Numbered from the stretch's first letter, positions 1-9,371 are shown. The stretch is DNA of 64,000 bases from Sphingomonas hominis (GCF_013328205.1 NZ_JABULH010000002.1:496001-560000), one strand, 5' to 3'. Numbers and translations are program-made. The notes: a model not told the origin generated them from the sequence alone.

Positions 1-133
1 CTTCTGCGGCGAGAAGGTGAACCCCGGTTTTCCTTATTGCGTCACGCATTGCGGCCACGCTTATCAGGCGCAATTGCCGCGCCGCGACCGCCGCGCCGCG
101 CCGCTGCCGTTCGGTGGGCCACGAATGCGCTAA
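1..133 (+). CDS. gcrA: GcrA family cell cycle regulator, C-terminal end (partial)
   Basis: The window opens inside a gene; codons begin at base 2 and 43 residues can be read before the TAA at 131-133. The fragment has FCGEK, PGFPYC, a following His and an AYQ motif, then a short Arg-rich tail. This matches the Cys/His-containing C-terminus of GcrA proteins, which in alphaproteobacteria bind sigma70-RNA polymerase and activate promoters with CcrM-methylated GANTC sites. The DNA-binding N-terminus lies outside the window, so the assignment rests on the tail only. A GANTC site occurs in the ctrA promoter 11.7 kb away. Confidence 0.75.
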   Translation, partial: FCGEKVNPGFPYCVTHCGHAYQAQLPRRDRRAAPLPFGGPRMR

Positions 134-303
134 GTCGCTGATCCGCATCGTTGATGTGGAATAATCGAAGGGTCGGTCCGATTTGGAGGATTGGGCCGGC
201 CCTTCGCGCGTAGATCCTCATGTAAATTCAACAAATCTGCGCCATTGGCTGGTTTCCGAAGCGCAAGCCCGCGCGTGCGACAAGGCTGCCGAAAGGATCA
301 GCC

Positions 304-750
304 ATGGTTCGCGCGTTGCCTGCATTTCACATCATCGTGTCACCGCTACAACGGTTGCGGCAGGATCGCCGTGCTGCAGCGCTGATCGAATTCGCGCTGC
401 TGCTGCCGATGCTGTTGAGCCTGGTGATGGGCGTGATCTGCTACGGCCAATATATCTGGCTGGCGCACAGCGTGCAGACGGCCGCCAACGATGCCGCCCG
501 CGCGATCGTCGCGGGCATGACCGCGAGCGAACGGCTGACGCTGGCGCGGGCGGCGGTTGCGACCGACATGGCGAGCGTTCCCGAGTTACGGGCCAACCAG
601 ATCGCGCTCGCGGTCGAGGAGGGCGGGGCGCGCGCCACGGTGAAGCTGCGCGTCGATGCGCGCGCGCTGACGCTGCTGTCGACCGGCATGGTCCCGCTGC
701 CCGAGCCGATCATCGAGCGCCGCGCGGTGGTGGCGCTAAGCGCGCTGTGA
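304..750 (+). CDS. TadE-like pilus assembly pseudopilin
   Basis: A 148-residue protein with a short basic N-terminus (RQDRR at about 19-23), then a hydrophobic stretch at about residues 24-48 containing ALIEFALLLP. This is the TadE signature: a prepilin-like helix with a conserved Glu that is normally cut by a TadV-type peptidase. TadE-like pseudopilins belong to the tight-adherence (Flp) pilus machine at the inner membrane. AAGGA stands about 8 nt before the ATG. The stop TGA overlaps the ATG of the next gene (TGATG), so the two are probably translationally coupled. No other tad genes are in the window. Confidence 0.75.
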   Translation: MVRALPAFHIIVSPLQRLRQDRRAAALIEFALLLPMLLSLVMGVICYGQYIWLAHSVQTAANDAARAIVAGMTASERLTLARAAVATDMASVPELRANQIALAVEEGGARATVKLRVDARALTLLSTGMVPLPEPIIERRAVVALSAL

Positions 751-2468
751 TGATGGCCGGCGTGGCGACTTCTGAGGCGATCGGTCGGGCGATGCGTAAC
801 AGAATGCGCGAGGTCACGTTGTCGGCAGTGCGCCGATTTTCGCGCGAGCGGCGCGGCGGAGTGGGGGTGTTCGTCGCCTGCGCGATGCCGCTGCTGGTGA
901 GCTTCGCGGCGTTCGCGGTCGATTACGGCACGGTGCAACTCGACGCGCGGCGGTTACAGGGGGTGGCCGATGCCGCGGCACTGGCGGGCGCGACCGCGCC
1001 CGACGCGGCACAGGCGGACGCCGCGGTGCGCGCGCTGGTGGCGGCGAGTTGGACCAAGGCGACGGTGGTGCGCACCGTGTCTGGTCGCTACCGCGCCGAT
1101 CCGCAGATCGCGATGGCGCAGCGTTTCGCCCCCGGCGCCAACGGAGATGCCGCGCAGGTGCAGGTGGCAACCGAGTCGCCGACCTATTTCGCCAGCTTCT
1201 TCGGCATCCCATCGGTGCGGATCGTGCGCCAGGCAACGGCGCAGCGGCGCGCGGCGGCGAGCTTCTCGGTCGGATCGCGGTTGATCGGACTGGAAGGCGG
1301 GGTGCTCAACGCGTTGCTGTCGGCGCTGACCGGGCGGGCGATCACGCTGGGCGTGTTCGACCACCGCGCGCTGATCGAGTCGAACGTGGACGTGTTCACG
1401 TTGCTCGACCGGGTGAAGCTGCGCGCGAACCTGTCGGTCAACGACTACGGCGAGCTGCTGGCGGCGGATGTGCGCGTGTCGGACGTGTTCGGCGCATTGT
1501 CCGACACGCTGAGTGCGAGCGGGCAGGCGGGTGCGGCGGGCGCGGTCGCGCGCGTGAACGGCGCGGTTGGCGGACAGACGATCCGTTTGGGCACCTTGAT
1601 CGATGCCGGCCCGTTTGCCAGGCAGGCGAGCGGAGGAACGGGCGCGGCGCGAATACCGGTGCTGCCGTTCATGACGACGGTTTTGGAGACGAACGGCCCG
1701 CGCCGGCTCGCGCTCGATCTGGGAACAACAGTGCCGGGCGTCGCGTCGCTGAAGATGCAGGTCGCGGTCGGCGAGCGCGCGCAATCGTCACCGTGGCTGG
1801 CGGTGACCGACAAGAGCGAGACAATCGTCAGAACGGCGCAAGCCCGCCTCTACGCGCACGCGCGGCTGGCGCCGACCTTGCTGCCGGGCTTGTCGAGCCT
1901 CGCCTCGATCGACCTGCCGTTGTTCGTCCAGGTCGCGGGCGCAGAGGCGCGGTTGAAGACGATCGATTGCAGCGGCTCGCCGCGCAGCGTGACGATCGAG
2001 GGGCGCGTCAGCGCGCTCGACGCCGCGATCGGCACGGTGGACGAGAGCAAGCTCGACGATTTCTCGCGCACGATCCAGCCGGCTGCCGCCCGCATCCTGA
2101 ACACGCTGGTGATCGACGTCGACGCGAGTGCGCGCGTGTCGCTCGGCGCGGCGGAGCCGTGGCAGGAACGCCGCTTCACGCAGGCGATGATCGACGGCGC
2201 CAGCGTGCAGACGATCCGGTCGTCGGCCATGATCCAAGGTCTGGTGGTATCGTTGACGCGCAACGTGACCCTGACGCCACGGTTGTTGGGTTTCCTGCCG
2301 CTGCCGGTATCGTCGCTGCTCAGCGCCGTGACGCAGTTGCTGGCGGGGGTCGCGGCCCCGCTGGATGACGTGTTGAACGCGGTTGCCGGAGGCTTGGGGC
2401 TCGGGATCGGTGAGGCCGACCTGCGGGTGAACGGGCTCCGGTGCGGAAACGCGGTGTTGGTGGGCTGA
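750..2468 (+). CDS. TadG-like membrane-anchored pilus assembly protein
   Basis: A 572-residue protein. Near the N-terminus is RRGGVGVFVA followed by a hydrophobic helix (about residues 37-56) ending in AVDYG, then LQGVADAAALAGA. That combination is typical of TadG/Flp-pilus-associated proteins, which are anchored by one N-terminal helix with the rest in the periplasm. The large remainder lacks an obvious von Willebrand A domain by eye. I chose ATG 750 because it overlaps the tadE-like stop; ATG 753 or ATG 792 are alternatives. It is probably co-transcribed with the upstream pseudopilin gene. Confidence 0.7.
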   Translation: MMAGVATSEAIGRAMRNRMREVTLSAVRRFSRERRGGVGVFVACAMPLLVSFAAFAVDYGTVQLDARRLQGVADAAALAGATAPDAAQADAAVRALVAASWTKATVVRTVSGRYRADPQIAMAQRFAPGANGDAAQVQVATESPTYFASFFGIPSVRIVRQATAQRRAAASFSVGSRLIGLEGGVLNALLSALTGRAITLGVFDHRALIESNVDVFTLLDRVKLRANLSVNDYGELLAADVRVSDVFGALSDTLSASGQAGAAGAVARVNGAVGGQTIRLGTLIDAGPFARQASGGTGAARIPVLPFMTTVLETNGPRRLALDLGTTVPGVASLKMQVAVGERAQSSPWLAVTDKSETIVRTAQARLYAHARLAPTLLPGLSSLASIDLPLFVQVAGAEARLKTIDCSGSPRSVTIEGRVSALDAAIGTVDESKLDDFSRTIQPAAARILNTLVIDVDASARVSLGAAEPWQERRFTQAMIDGASVQTIRSSAMIQGLVVSLTRNVTLTPRLLGFLPLPVSSLLSAVTQLLAGVAAPLDDVLNAVAGGLGLGIGEADLRVNGLRCGNAVLVG

Positions 2469-2494
2469 CGCGAACGCCAGCCCACCGGGATCGG

Positions 2495-3367
2495 TCAGAA
2501 GCGGAACGCGGCAGTGGCTCGGATCGAGTGCCAGCGGAAGTTCTGGTCGCTGCGCGCAAAATCGGTGCCACCGGTGCCGGGCGCGAGGATGAAGGGATTG
2601 TTCGCAGGCGTGGTGCCGTTCGAACCGGCACGCACGCGGTAATCCTCATCATCATACTGGTGGAACAGATATTCGAGGCCGATCGAGAAGTGATCGCCGA
2701 TGCGCTGCTCGACGCCGCCGCCGCCCTGGATACCGAACTGGTTGCGCTTGCCGCGCTGCGCGAAGCCGTTCGCTGTGTTGGTGGTCAGGAATTCACGGTC
2801 GATCCGGGCATAGCCGGGGCCGAACGTGCCGTAGAACAGCGTCGAATTGTTCGGCGTGTAGCCGGCGCGTGCGCGGATGCCAGCTTCCCATTGCAGGTCG
2901 CGGTACATCACGTAATTGGCCGGGGTGGTCGAGAAAGCCGACACGCTGTCGTTGATCTCGCTTTTGCCGAACTCGCCGACGACGCCGACGACGAACTGCC
3001 CCATTTGCTGGTCCAGGCCGATGCGACCGTAATAGGCCCAGCCGTCCTTGTCGTTGCGGCAACCGGCACCGGCCGGCTGTGCAGGAGCGGCGGCCGCGGT
3101 GCGACCCGGCGCGTTGACGCTGGTCGCGCGACCGTTGCAGAAGCCGGGCGAGAAGGCGTTGGCACCTGCTGCCGTCGTCACCGCATCACCGAACCGACCG
3201 TCGAGGTTACGATCGAACAAGATGGTGGAACCACGGTCATTGCCCTGGACATCGTAGCCGCCGGCGGCGCCGACGTAGATGCCGCTGAAGGTCGTCGTCG
3301 TTTCCTGTGCGGCGGCAGGTGCGGCCACGAGCAGCGCTGCTGCACCGGCGAGCAGATTGATCTTCAT
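2495..3367 (-). CDS. outer membrane beta-barrel protein (opacity/OmpA-like porin family)
   Basis: A 290-residue protein with a clear signal peptide (MKINLLAGAAALLVAAPAAAQ). The mature part alternates hydrophobic and polar residues in beta-strand fashion (for example GIYVGAAGGYD, FFSIGLEYLF-like strands) and ends in a C-terminal aromatic, ATAAFRF, the usual outer-membrane insertion signal. Two Cys (in GFCNG and GCRND) may form a loop disulfide. The family is the small 8-stranded barrel type. Function cannot be stated; surface proteins of this kind are often adhesive or structural. It is transcribed away from parE. Confidence 0.75.
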   Translation of the reverse strand: MKINLLAGAAALLVAAPAAAQETTTTFSGIYVGAAGGYDVQGNDRGSTILFDRNLDGRFGDAVTTAAGANAFSPGFCNGRATSVNAPGRTAAAAPAQPAGAGCRNDKDGWAYYGRIGLDQQMGQFVVGVVGEFGKSEINDSVSAFSTTPANYVMYRDLQWEAGIRARAGYTPNNSTLFYGTFGPGYARIDREFLTTNTANGFAQRGKRNQFGIQGGGGVEQRIGDHFSIGLEYLFHQYDDEDYRVRAGSNGTTPANNPFILAPGTGGTDFARSDQNFRWHSIRATAAFRF

Positions 3368-3484
3368 TATAGTCTCCCTGTCAGTCGCGGCGCAAACTTA
3401 CGAAAGCATCACTTCGTTGCATGACAAATCGTTGCCGCGTTGTGCCCCTTCTGTTCGCACGCGCGCGCGCCTATAGTCGGAAGT

Positions 3485-5479
3485 ATGGCCGACGATCTTT
3501 TTGCCTCATCCACCGCGAGTGCGGGTGGTTACGACGCGTCCTCGATCGAGGTGCTCGAAGGGCTGGAGCCCGTGCGTCGCCGGCCTGGCATGTACGTCGG
3601 CGGCACCGACGAGCGCGCGTTGCATCATCTGGCGGCCGAGGTGCTCGACAATGCGATGGATGAGGCGGTCGCAGGGCATGCGACGCGGATCGAGGTGACG
3701 CTGGAGCCGGGCAACCGGTTGACGATCACCGACAACGGCCGCGGCATTCCGGTCGACCCCCACCCGAAGTTTCCCGACAAGTCGGCGCTGGAGGTGATCC
3801 TGTCGACGCTACACTCGGGCGGCAAGTTCGCGGGGAAAGCCTATGCGACCAGCGGCGGTCTGCACGGCGTCGGCGTGTCGGTGGTCAACGCTTTGTCGGC
3901 GGAGACAATGGTCGAGGTCGCGCGCGAGCGGCAATTGTATCGCCAGCGGTTCAGCCGCGGGCAGACGGTGGGCGCGTTGGAGCATGTCGGTGCGGCGCCC
4001 AACCGGCGTGGCACGAGCGTGTCGTTCGTGCCCGACCATGAGATCTTTGGCCCCGAGCTAAGCTTCAAGCCGGCGCGGCTGTACAAGCTCGCGCGGTCGA
4101 AGGCGTATCTGTTCGCGGGCGTCGAGATCCGGTGGAAGTGTGCGGCTGCGCTAATTTCTGACGACACGCCGGCCGAGGCGGTGTTCCAGTTTCCGGGCGG
4201 GTTGGCCGATCACCTGCGCGAGCAATTGGGCGGGCGCGAGTGCGCGACCGCGGACGCGTTCTCGGGCACGCAGGACTTCGCCGATGGTCCGGGTGGCGTG
4301 AAGATGGGCAAGGTGGAGTGGGCGGTCGCCTGGCCGTTGTGGAGCGAGGGCAGCTATAGCTGGTATTGCAACACGATCCCGACCCCCGATGGCGGCACGC
4401 ACGAGCAGGGCTTGCGTCAGGCGCTGGTGCGCGGGCTGCGGCAGTTCGGCGAGCTGGTGAACAACAAGCGGGCGAAGGAGCTGACCGCCGACGACGTGAT
4501 GGTCGGCAGCGAGTTGATGTTGTCGGTGTTCATCCGAGATCCGCAGTTCCAGAGCCAAACCAAGGACCGGCTGACCAGCCCGGAAGCCGCGGGGCTGGTC
4601 GAGAAGGCGGTGCGCGATCATTTCGACCATTGGCTCAGCCACAACATGGAGCGCGGACGCGCGCTGCTCGGCTACGTGCTCGAGCGGATGGACGAGCGGC
4701 TCAGGCGCAAGCAGGAGCGCGAGGTCAAGCGCAAGACCGCGACGAGTGCGAGGAAGCTCCGCTTGCCGGGCAAGCTGACCGACTGTTCGGCCGATGCACC
4801 CGCGGGGACGGAATTGTTCATCGTCGAGGGCGACTCGGCGGGCGGCAGCGCCAAACAGGCGCGCGACCGCAAGACGCAGGCGATCCTGCCGATCCGCGGC
4901 AAGATCTTGAACGTCGCCAGCGCCACCAGCGCGAAGATTGGCGCAAACCAGGAGATTGCCGACCTGGGACTGGCGCTCGGCTGCGGGACGCGCAAGGACT
5001 GCGTTGCGGACAATCTGCGGTATGAGAAGGTCATCATCATGACCGACGCCGACGTCGACGGTGCGCATATCGCGACCTTGCTGATGACGTTCTTCTTTCA
5101 GGAGATGCCCGACATCGTGCGGCGGGGGCATTTGTATCTGGCGCAGCCGCCGCTCTACCGGCTGACGCATGGCGCCAAGAGCCTGTACGCGCGCGACGAT
5201 GCGCACCGCGCCGAGCTGGAACGCACCGTCTTTCGCGGCAAGAAGGTTGAGGTCGGCCGGTTCAAGGGACTGGGCGAGATGAACCCGGGGCAGTTGCGCG
5301 AGACGACGATGGACCCCGCGTCACGCTCGCTGATCCGCATCACGCTGCCGCAGGAATATGAGGAGCGCGCGGGCGTGAAGGATTTGGTCGACCGGTTGAT
5401 GGGGACCAACCCGGCGCACCGCTTCGCGTTCATCCAGGAAAATGCGGCACGGTTGGACGAGGAAGCGATCGACGCCTGA
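3485..5479 (+). CDS. parE: DNA topoisomerase IV subunit B
   Basis: A 664-residue GHKL ATPase/TOPRIM type II topoisomerase subunit. Visible landmarks are RRRPGMYVG, EVLDNAMDEA, the ATP-binding TDNGRGIPV, GLHGVGVSVVNALS, the TOPRIM EGDSAGGSAKQ (about residue 447) and DADVDGAHI (about 520). The Gly-Arg-Lys spacing and the length without a large insertion fit ParE better than GyrB, but the split is by family knowledge only. ParE with ParC decatenates replicated chromosomes. An upstream in-frame GTG/ATG at 3440 would add 15 Cys-containing residues with no ribosome site; ATG 3485 is preferred. Confidence 0.88.
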   Translation: MADDLFASSTASAGGYDASSIEVLEGLEPVRRRPGMYVGGTDERALHHLAAEVLDNAMDEAVAGHATRIEVTLEPGNRLTITDNGRGIPVDPHPKFPDKSALEVILSTLHSGGKFAGKAYATSGGLHGVGVSVVNALSAETMVEVARERQLYRQRFSRGQTVGALEHVGAAPNRRGTSVSFVPDHEIFGPELSFKPARLYKLARSKAYLFAGVEIRWKCAAALISDDTPAEAVFQFPGGLADHLREQLGGRECATADAFSGTQDFADGPGGVKMGKVEWAVAWPLWSEGSYSWYCNTIPTPDGGTHEQGLRQALVRGLRQFGELVNNKRAKELTADDVMVGSELMLSVFIRDPQFQSQTKDRLTSPEAAGLVEKAVRDHFDHWLSHNMERGRALLGYVLERMDERLRRKQEREVKRKTATSARKLRLPGKLTDCSADAPAGTELFIVEGDSAGGSAKQARDRKTQAILPIRGKILNVASATSAKIGANQEIADLGLALGCGTRKDCVADNLRYEKVIIMTDADVDGAHIATLLMTFFFQEMPDIVRRGHLYLAQPPLYRLTHGAKSLYARDDAHRAELERTVFRGKKVEVGRFKGLGEMNPGQLRETTMDPASRSLIRITLPQEYEERAGVKDLVDRLMGTNPAHRFAFIQENAARLDEEAIDA

Positions 5480-5508
5480 CGCGCCGGTGTCGCGGGAGCG
5501 CATCGCGC

Positions 5509-5531
5509 GCCGGTTGTGCAGTGCAACCGGC
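5509..5531 (+). terminator. probable parE terminator hairpin
   Basis: A perfect 8-bp stem GCCGGTTG/CAACCGGC with a 7-nt loop, followed by CTTTGT, 30 nt after the parE stop codon. The T tract is weak, so this is a likely but not certain intrinsic terminator. Confidence 0.5.
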
Positions 5532-5569
5532 CTTTGTACTAGCTACCCGATACGGTCGTCCCGCGACCG

Positions 5570-6787
5570 GTGTTCTCGGCCGCGTACAGGCCGGCTGCTA
5601 GGAGCCGACGATTGAGCCTGTTGCTTTGGACCAGCGTGTCGGTCGCCGCGATGACGCCGGGCGCGTTCGAGAACGCGCTGTTCGCCGATCAGCCCGCCGC
5701 CGCGACGATCGACGCCACCGCAGCGCTCCCCATTGTCATGCAGCAGGCCGCGCCCGTCTCTACGGCGCAGTCGGAAACAATTGTCGCTCAGCCTGCCGAG
5801 CCCGAGATCGTGCCGCCGCCGGTTTTCCGCACGCTGCCGCCCACGGCTGCGCAAGGCGGCGCAGCCGCGGGGAGCGACATCGTCGTCACCGGCGAGCGCC
5901 GCGGGATCGCGCCCGACCCGTTCCGTTCGGTCAACGAAACCGCGTTCAAGGCGACGCAGGCGGTCGACAGCGCCATCACCGGCCCCGCCGCGCGCGTGTA
6001 CAAGAAGACGCTGCCACGCGAGGTGCGCAACGGCATCCACAACTTCCTGTACAATTTCCGCGAACCGGTGGTGTTCCTGAACTTCCTGCTGCAGCACAAG
6101 ATCGGCAAGGCGGCGGAGACGTTCGCGCGGTTCGCGATCAACACCACCGCGGGCGTGGCGGGCGTGTTCGACGTCGCCAAGAAGAAGCCGTTCAAGCTGC
6201 CGCGGCGCAGCAACGGTTTCGCCAACACCTTGGGCTTCTACGGCGTGCCGAACGGGGCGTTTCTGTTCCTGCCGATCACCGGGCCGACGACGGTGCGCGA
6301 CCTGTTCGGCGGCGCGATCGACCGGCTGATCCTGCCGTTCACCTTCGGCCGCCGCGTGACCAAACCCGAGTTCGTGATCCCGTTTGCGACGCTGAGCGTG
6401 CTCGATCACCGGTCGGAGTTCGACGATACGTTGAAGAAGCTGCACGAGAACGTCGACGATCCGTACGCCAATTCGCGGACCTTCTATCTGCAGCGCCGCC
6501 AGGCCGAGATCGACGCGTTGAAGCGCGGTCAGCCGCTGGTCGGCGGCATGACCGAGCCGCCCGCCGACGTCGACGAGCGCGGGCGACCGGTTCGCGCGGA
6601 GGAGCCGGCGGGGAGTGCGCCTGCGCCGGCCAGTACGCCTGCGCCGGCGAATGCGCCTGCCGCGGTTGATGCGCCGCGCGCCGAGCCGGTGCCGGCTGCT
6701 GCTAACGACAATGGCGATGGGGCAGCTGCGATGAGCGACGTGGTTGCGCCGGTGGCGGTCGATACGGAGCGGGTGCCGGCGGCTTGA
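5570..6787 (+). CDS. MlaA/VacJ-like outer membrane phospholipid transport protein
   Basis: A protein of about 405 residues. The centre (about 120-330) is MlaA-like: DPFRSVNETAF, NFLYNFREPVVFLNFLLQ, FARFAINTTAGVAGVFDVA, GFANTLGFYGVPNGAFLFLPI. MlaA sits in the outer membrane and takes surface-exposed phospholipid back to the MlaFEDB importer. Unusually, there is no lipobox Cys; the N-terminus is instead a plain export signal followed by a Pro/Ala-rich linker, and the C-terminus is a Pro/Ala-rich low-complexity tail. The start is open: GTG 5570 gives RR before the hydrophobic core, while TTG 5612 has GGAG placed 7 nt upstream. Confidence 0.75.
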   Translation: MFSAAYRPAARSRRLSLLLWTSVSVAAMTPGAFENALFADQPAAATIDATAALPIVMQQAAPVSTAQSETIVAQPAEPEIVPPPVFRTLPPTAAQGGAAAGSDIVVTGERRGIAPDPFRSVNETAFKATQAVDSAITGPAARVYKKTLPREVRNGIHNFLYNFREPVVFLNFLLQHKIGKAAETFARFAINTTAGVAGVFDVAKKKPFKLPRRSNGFANTLGFYGVPNGAFLFLPITGPTTVRDLFGGAIDRLILPFTFGRRVTKPEFVIPFATLSVLDHRSEFDDTLKKLHENVDDPYANSRTFYLQRRQAEIDALKRGQPLVGGMTEPPADVDERGRPVRAEEPAGSAPAPASTPAPANAPAAVDAPRAEPVPAAANDNGDGAAAMSDVVAPVAVDTERVPAA

Positions 6788-6810
6788 TTGGCGACCTAAC
6801 ACGCCCTTCT

Positions 6811-6896
6811 CGTGACCCTGGACTCGATCCGGGGGTAACGCTTCTTACGCGTGACATAGAAGGCAGCGGGATCCCGGATCAAGTCCGGGATGACGG
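6811..6896. repeat. REP-like palindrome, inverted pair
   Basis: Two copies of a dispersed palindromic unit. The right copy (6865-6896) reads AGCGGGATCCCGGATCAAG then TCCGGGATGACGG; the left copy (6811-6836) is a diverged inverted copy with CTGGACTCGATCCGGGG. The same unit recurs at five other places in the window, always between genes. Confidence 0.75.
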
Positions 6897-6938
6897 TGCG
6901 TGGTATCGGTCAGACCCCCTGCTAACAATCGAGTGCGG

Positions 6939-8921
6939 TCAGGCGATCGCCTCACGCCTGGTGCCGCGGTAGAGCCACCACACCAGCGCCAGGAACAGGA
7001 TGGTCCCGCCGATCAGCGCGAGGTGGGTGAAGGTTGGGCCGACCACCGCGAGCGGCGCGTCGCTGCCCGTCGCGGCGACGATGCCGGCGAACACGACCTG
7101 CCACAGCGACTCGCCGACGATCATGCCGGTCGCGACGAGCACGCCCAGCCGTCGCGCGAACTCGGCGTCGCGGGTGCGGTCGGCCCAGCGGTCGTAGAGG
7201 TGGCCGACGACCGCGCCGATCGTGACCGGCAGGATCACCGCCATCGGCAGGTAGATGCCGATCCCGATCGCGAGCGGGGGTAGGCGCAGCCGCCCCGCGC
7301 GCCCAAGCGCTGCGTCCATCGCGATGAAGATCACGCCCGCCACTGCACCCCAGCCGAGCATCGACCAATTGAGATTGCCGCCAAGCACCCCTTGCGCGAG
7401 TGCGGAGATCAGCCCGGCCTGCGGCGCGGCGAGCGCGTTGGGGCCGGCACCGGGCGCGCCCGCGAAGCCGAAGGCGGTCTGGAGCAGGTCGAGCACCGGC
7501 GCGATCACGATTGAGCCGAACACGACACCGATGATGAGCGCGACCTGCTGCTTCCACGGCGTCGCGCCGACGAGCTGGCCGGTCTTCAGGTCCTGAAGGT
7601 TGTCGTTGGCAATCGTAGCGATGCCGAACACGATGCCGGTGACGATCAGCGCGTAGGCGACCAGCGCCTGCGTCTGTTCAGGTGCCACGTCGCGTCCGAC
7701 CAGCCCGACGAGCAGCAGCGAGGCGGCGAGCACCGCGAGGATGCCGATCCCCGACACCGGCGAGTTGGACGCGCCGATCAACCCGGCCATATAGCCGGTC
7801 ACCGCGGCGATCATCAGCCCGACGACGACCACGAACACCAGCGCGCCCGTGATCAGCAGCGCGGCGGAACCGGCGAGCGGCCCGCCCGACAGCACGCTCC
7901 ACAGCAGCCACGCGATCGGCAGCAGGATCGCGAGCGCGCCGCCTGCGACGAGGCCGATCGGCAGGTCGCGTTCCTCCAGCGCGAGCGTCTCGCCGCTGCC
8001 GCGCGCCGCGCTGGCGGCGAGTGCGCTGCGAATGCCGCCGACGACCGGCCCGGCGATCTTGAGCAGGGTCCAGATCGCGGCGACGCCGATCACGCCCGCG
8101 CCGAAGAAGCGCACGTCTTGGCGGAAGATCGTGCTCGCCCACTCCTCGACCCCGAGCGTCGAAGGCGCCTGCGCGGTCAGGAACGGCAGCAGGATGAACC
8201 AGCCGGTGACGAGCCCGACCGCCTGCGCCAAGCCCACCGACAGCCCGACGAGGTGCCCGACGCCGAACAGAGCGAACGACAGCCCGCCCGCGATGCCGGT
8301 CGCGCCCGAGCCGACGCGGAACCAGGTCGCAGCCTCGGCGGCGGCGAGCTTCATCTGCGTCAGGATCGCGAACAGCGCGGAGACGACCGAGCCGCGCACG
8401 AGCACGCGCAGCCCCGCCTCGCTCTCCTTGGCACCCGCTTGCGTGTTCGATCCCGCCTGCAACACCTCGGCGGCGGCGCGGCCCTCGGGGTAGGGCAGGT
8501 CGCCCCCGACCACGAGCGCGCGGCGCAAGGGAACCGAGAACATCACGCCCAGGACACCGCCGGTCGCGGTGATCGCGCTGGTCGTCCAGAATGGAAAGCC
8601 GCTCCACCAGCCGATCATGACGAGCCCGGGCAACACGAACACGATCGCGGCGAGCGTGCCCGCAGCGGAGGCGATCGTCTGCACGATGTTATTCTCGAGC
8701 ATGTTGCTGCCCGGCAGCAGTCGGAGCACCGCCATCGAGATCACTGCGGCGGGGATCGAGGTGGCGAAGGTCAGCCCGACCTTTAATCCCAGATATGCGT
8801 TGGCGGCGGTGAACAGGAGCGTGATGACGCCGCCGAGCACGATGCCGCGCAGCGTCAGTTCGGGGACGTCGATCGGGCTTGTGGTAGGACCGGTGGTCGA
8901 GGCTGTGCTTGGGCGGGTCAT
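6939..8921 (-). CDS. OPT family oligopeptide transporter
   Basis: A 660-residue polytopic membrane protein, hydrophobic almost throughout with about 14-16 likely helices. The N-terminus has LTLRGIVLGGVITLLFTAANAYLGLKVG and SNMLENNIVQTIASAAGTLAA, and there is PYPEGRAAAEVLQAG, which are hallmarks of the OPT family (oligopeptide or metal-chelate uptake in the inner membrane). ATG 8921 is chosen because this is where family similarity begins. The reading frame is open further upstream and runs without a stop into a cupin gene; that is explained by frame shifts there rather than a true fusion. Confidence 0.85.
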   Translation of the reverse strand: MTRPSTASTTGPTTSPIDVPELTLRGIVLGGVITLLFTAANAYLGLKVGLTFATSIPAAVISMAVLRLLPGSNMLENNIVQTIASAAGTLAAIVFVLPGLVMIGWWSGFPFWTTSAITATGGVLGVMFSVPLRRALVVGGDLPYPEGRAAAEVLQAGSNTQAGAKESEAGLRVLVRGSVVSALFAILTQMKLAAAEAATWFRVGSGATGIAGGLSFALFGVGHLVGLSVGLAQAVGLVTGWFILLPFLTAQAPSTLGVEEWASTIFRQDVRFFGAGVIGVAAIWTLLKIAGPVVGGIRSALAASAARGSGETLALEERDLPIGLVAGGALAILLPIAWLLWSVLSGGPLAGSAALLITGALVFVVVVGLMIAAVTGYMAGLIGASNSPVSGIGILAVLAASLLLVGLVGRDVAPEQTQALVAYALIVTGIVFGIATIANDNLQDLKTGQLVGATPWKQQVALIIGVVFGSIVIAPVLDLLQTAFGFAGAPGAGPNALAAPQAGLISALAQGVLGGNLNWSMLGWGAVAGVIFIAMDAALGRAGRLRLPPLAIGIGIYLPMAVILPVTIGAVVGHLYDRWADRTRDAEFARRLGVLVATGMIVGESLWQVVFAGIVAATGSDAPLAVVGPTFTHLALIGGTILFLALVWWLYRGTRREAIA

Positions 8922-8980
8922 GCGCCCGTCATCGCGGCCGATGCGCTGCAATGCAACCGCGTGGGGTAAGCGCTCTGCAA

Positions 8981-9371
8981 TCATCCGCGATGGTGATCGG
9001 CCGCGCTGAAGGGTTCGAGCGACGTTACCACGCCACCGTTCCTGAACCACGATGTGCGACAGCGCGCGGTTGGCGCTGGCCCCGTGCCAGTGGCGTTCGT
9101 CAGGGGGTGAAGCGGAGGACGCCGCCGGCGTCGACTTCCTCGACCGGCGCACCCTCGCGCTGGCCCAGCCGCGGCCGAATGTGACGATCAGCGCTTGGCC
9201 GAGCAAATGCGTGTGCGAGTTGGTGCGCGTGCCGGGCTCGAAGGTGACGTGTGTGTCGGCGACCTGCGACAGCGGCTCGGCGGCGAACAGCGCATCGATG
9301 CGGGCGGTGCCGGTGAACCAGTCAGCCGGACTCTTCGCGGAGGGATGAGTAGCGCCGCGGGTGATCTGCAT
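8981..9371 (-). pseudogene. frameshifted small cupin protein gene
   Basis: On the minus strand the first about 67 residues read as a normal small cupin (start MQITRGATHPSAK, then GPADWFTGT-like, TFEPGTRTNSHTHLLGQALIV). After GRGW the frame is wrong. The expected residues GQREGAPVEEVDAGG then VLRFTP are present in the +1 frame, and the reading returns to frame at DERHWHGAS. A third shift separates HIVVQE from NGGVVTSLEPFSAADHH and its TGA at 8981-8983. The first two sites are homopolymers (CCC at 9164-9166, GGGGG at 9103-9107 on the plus strand), so sequencing error is possible. The intact family is the about 130-residue cupin resembling bacterial mandelonitrile-lyase-like proteins. Confidence 0.65.

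Noticed and set aside
183-749. In-frame upstream extension of the tadG-like reading frame
   Set aside because: Its sequence is Arg/Ala-rich shadow coding in another frame of the tadE-like gene; the family match starts at 750.
2441-3424. 327-residue plus-strand reading frame opposite the outer-membrane gene
   Set aside because: The minus-strand gene has a signal peptide and barrel pattern; the plus frame lacks both.
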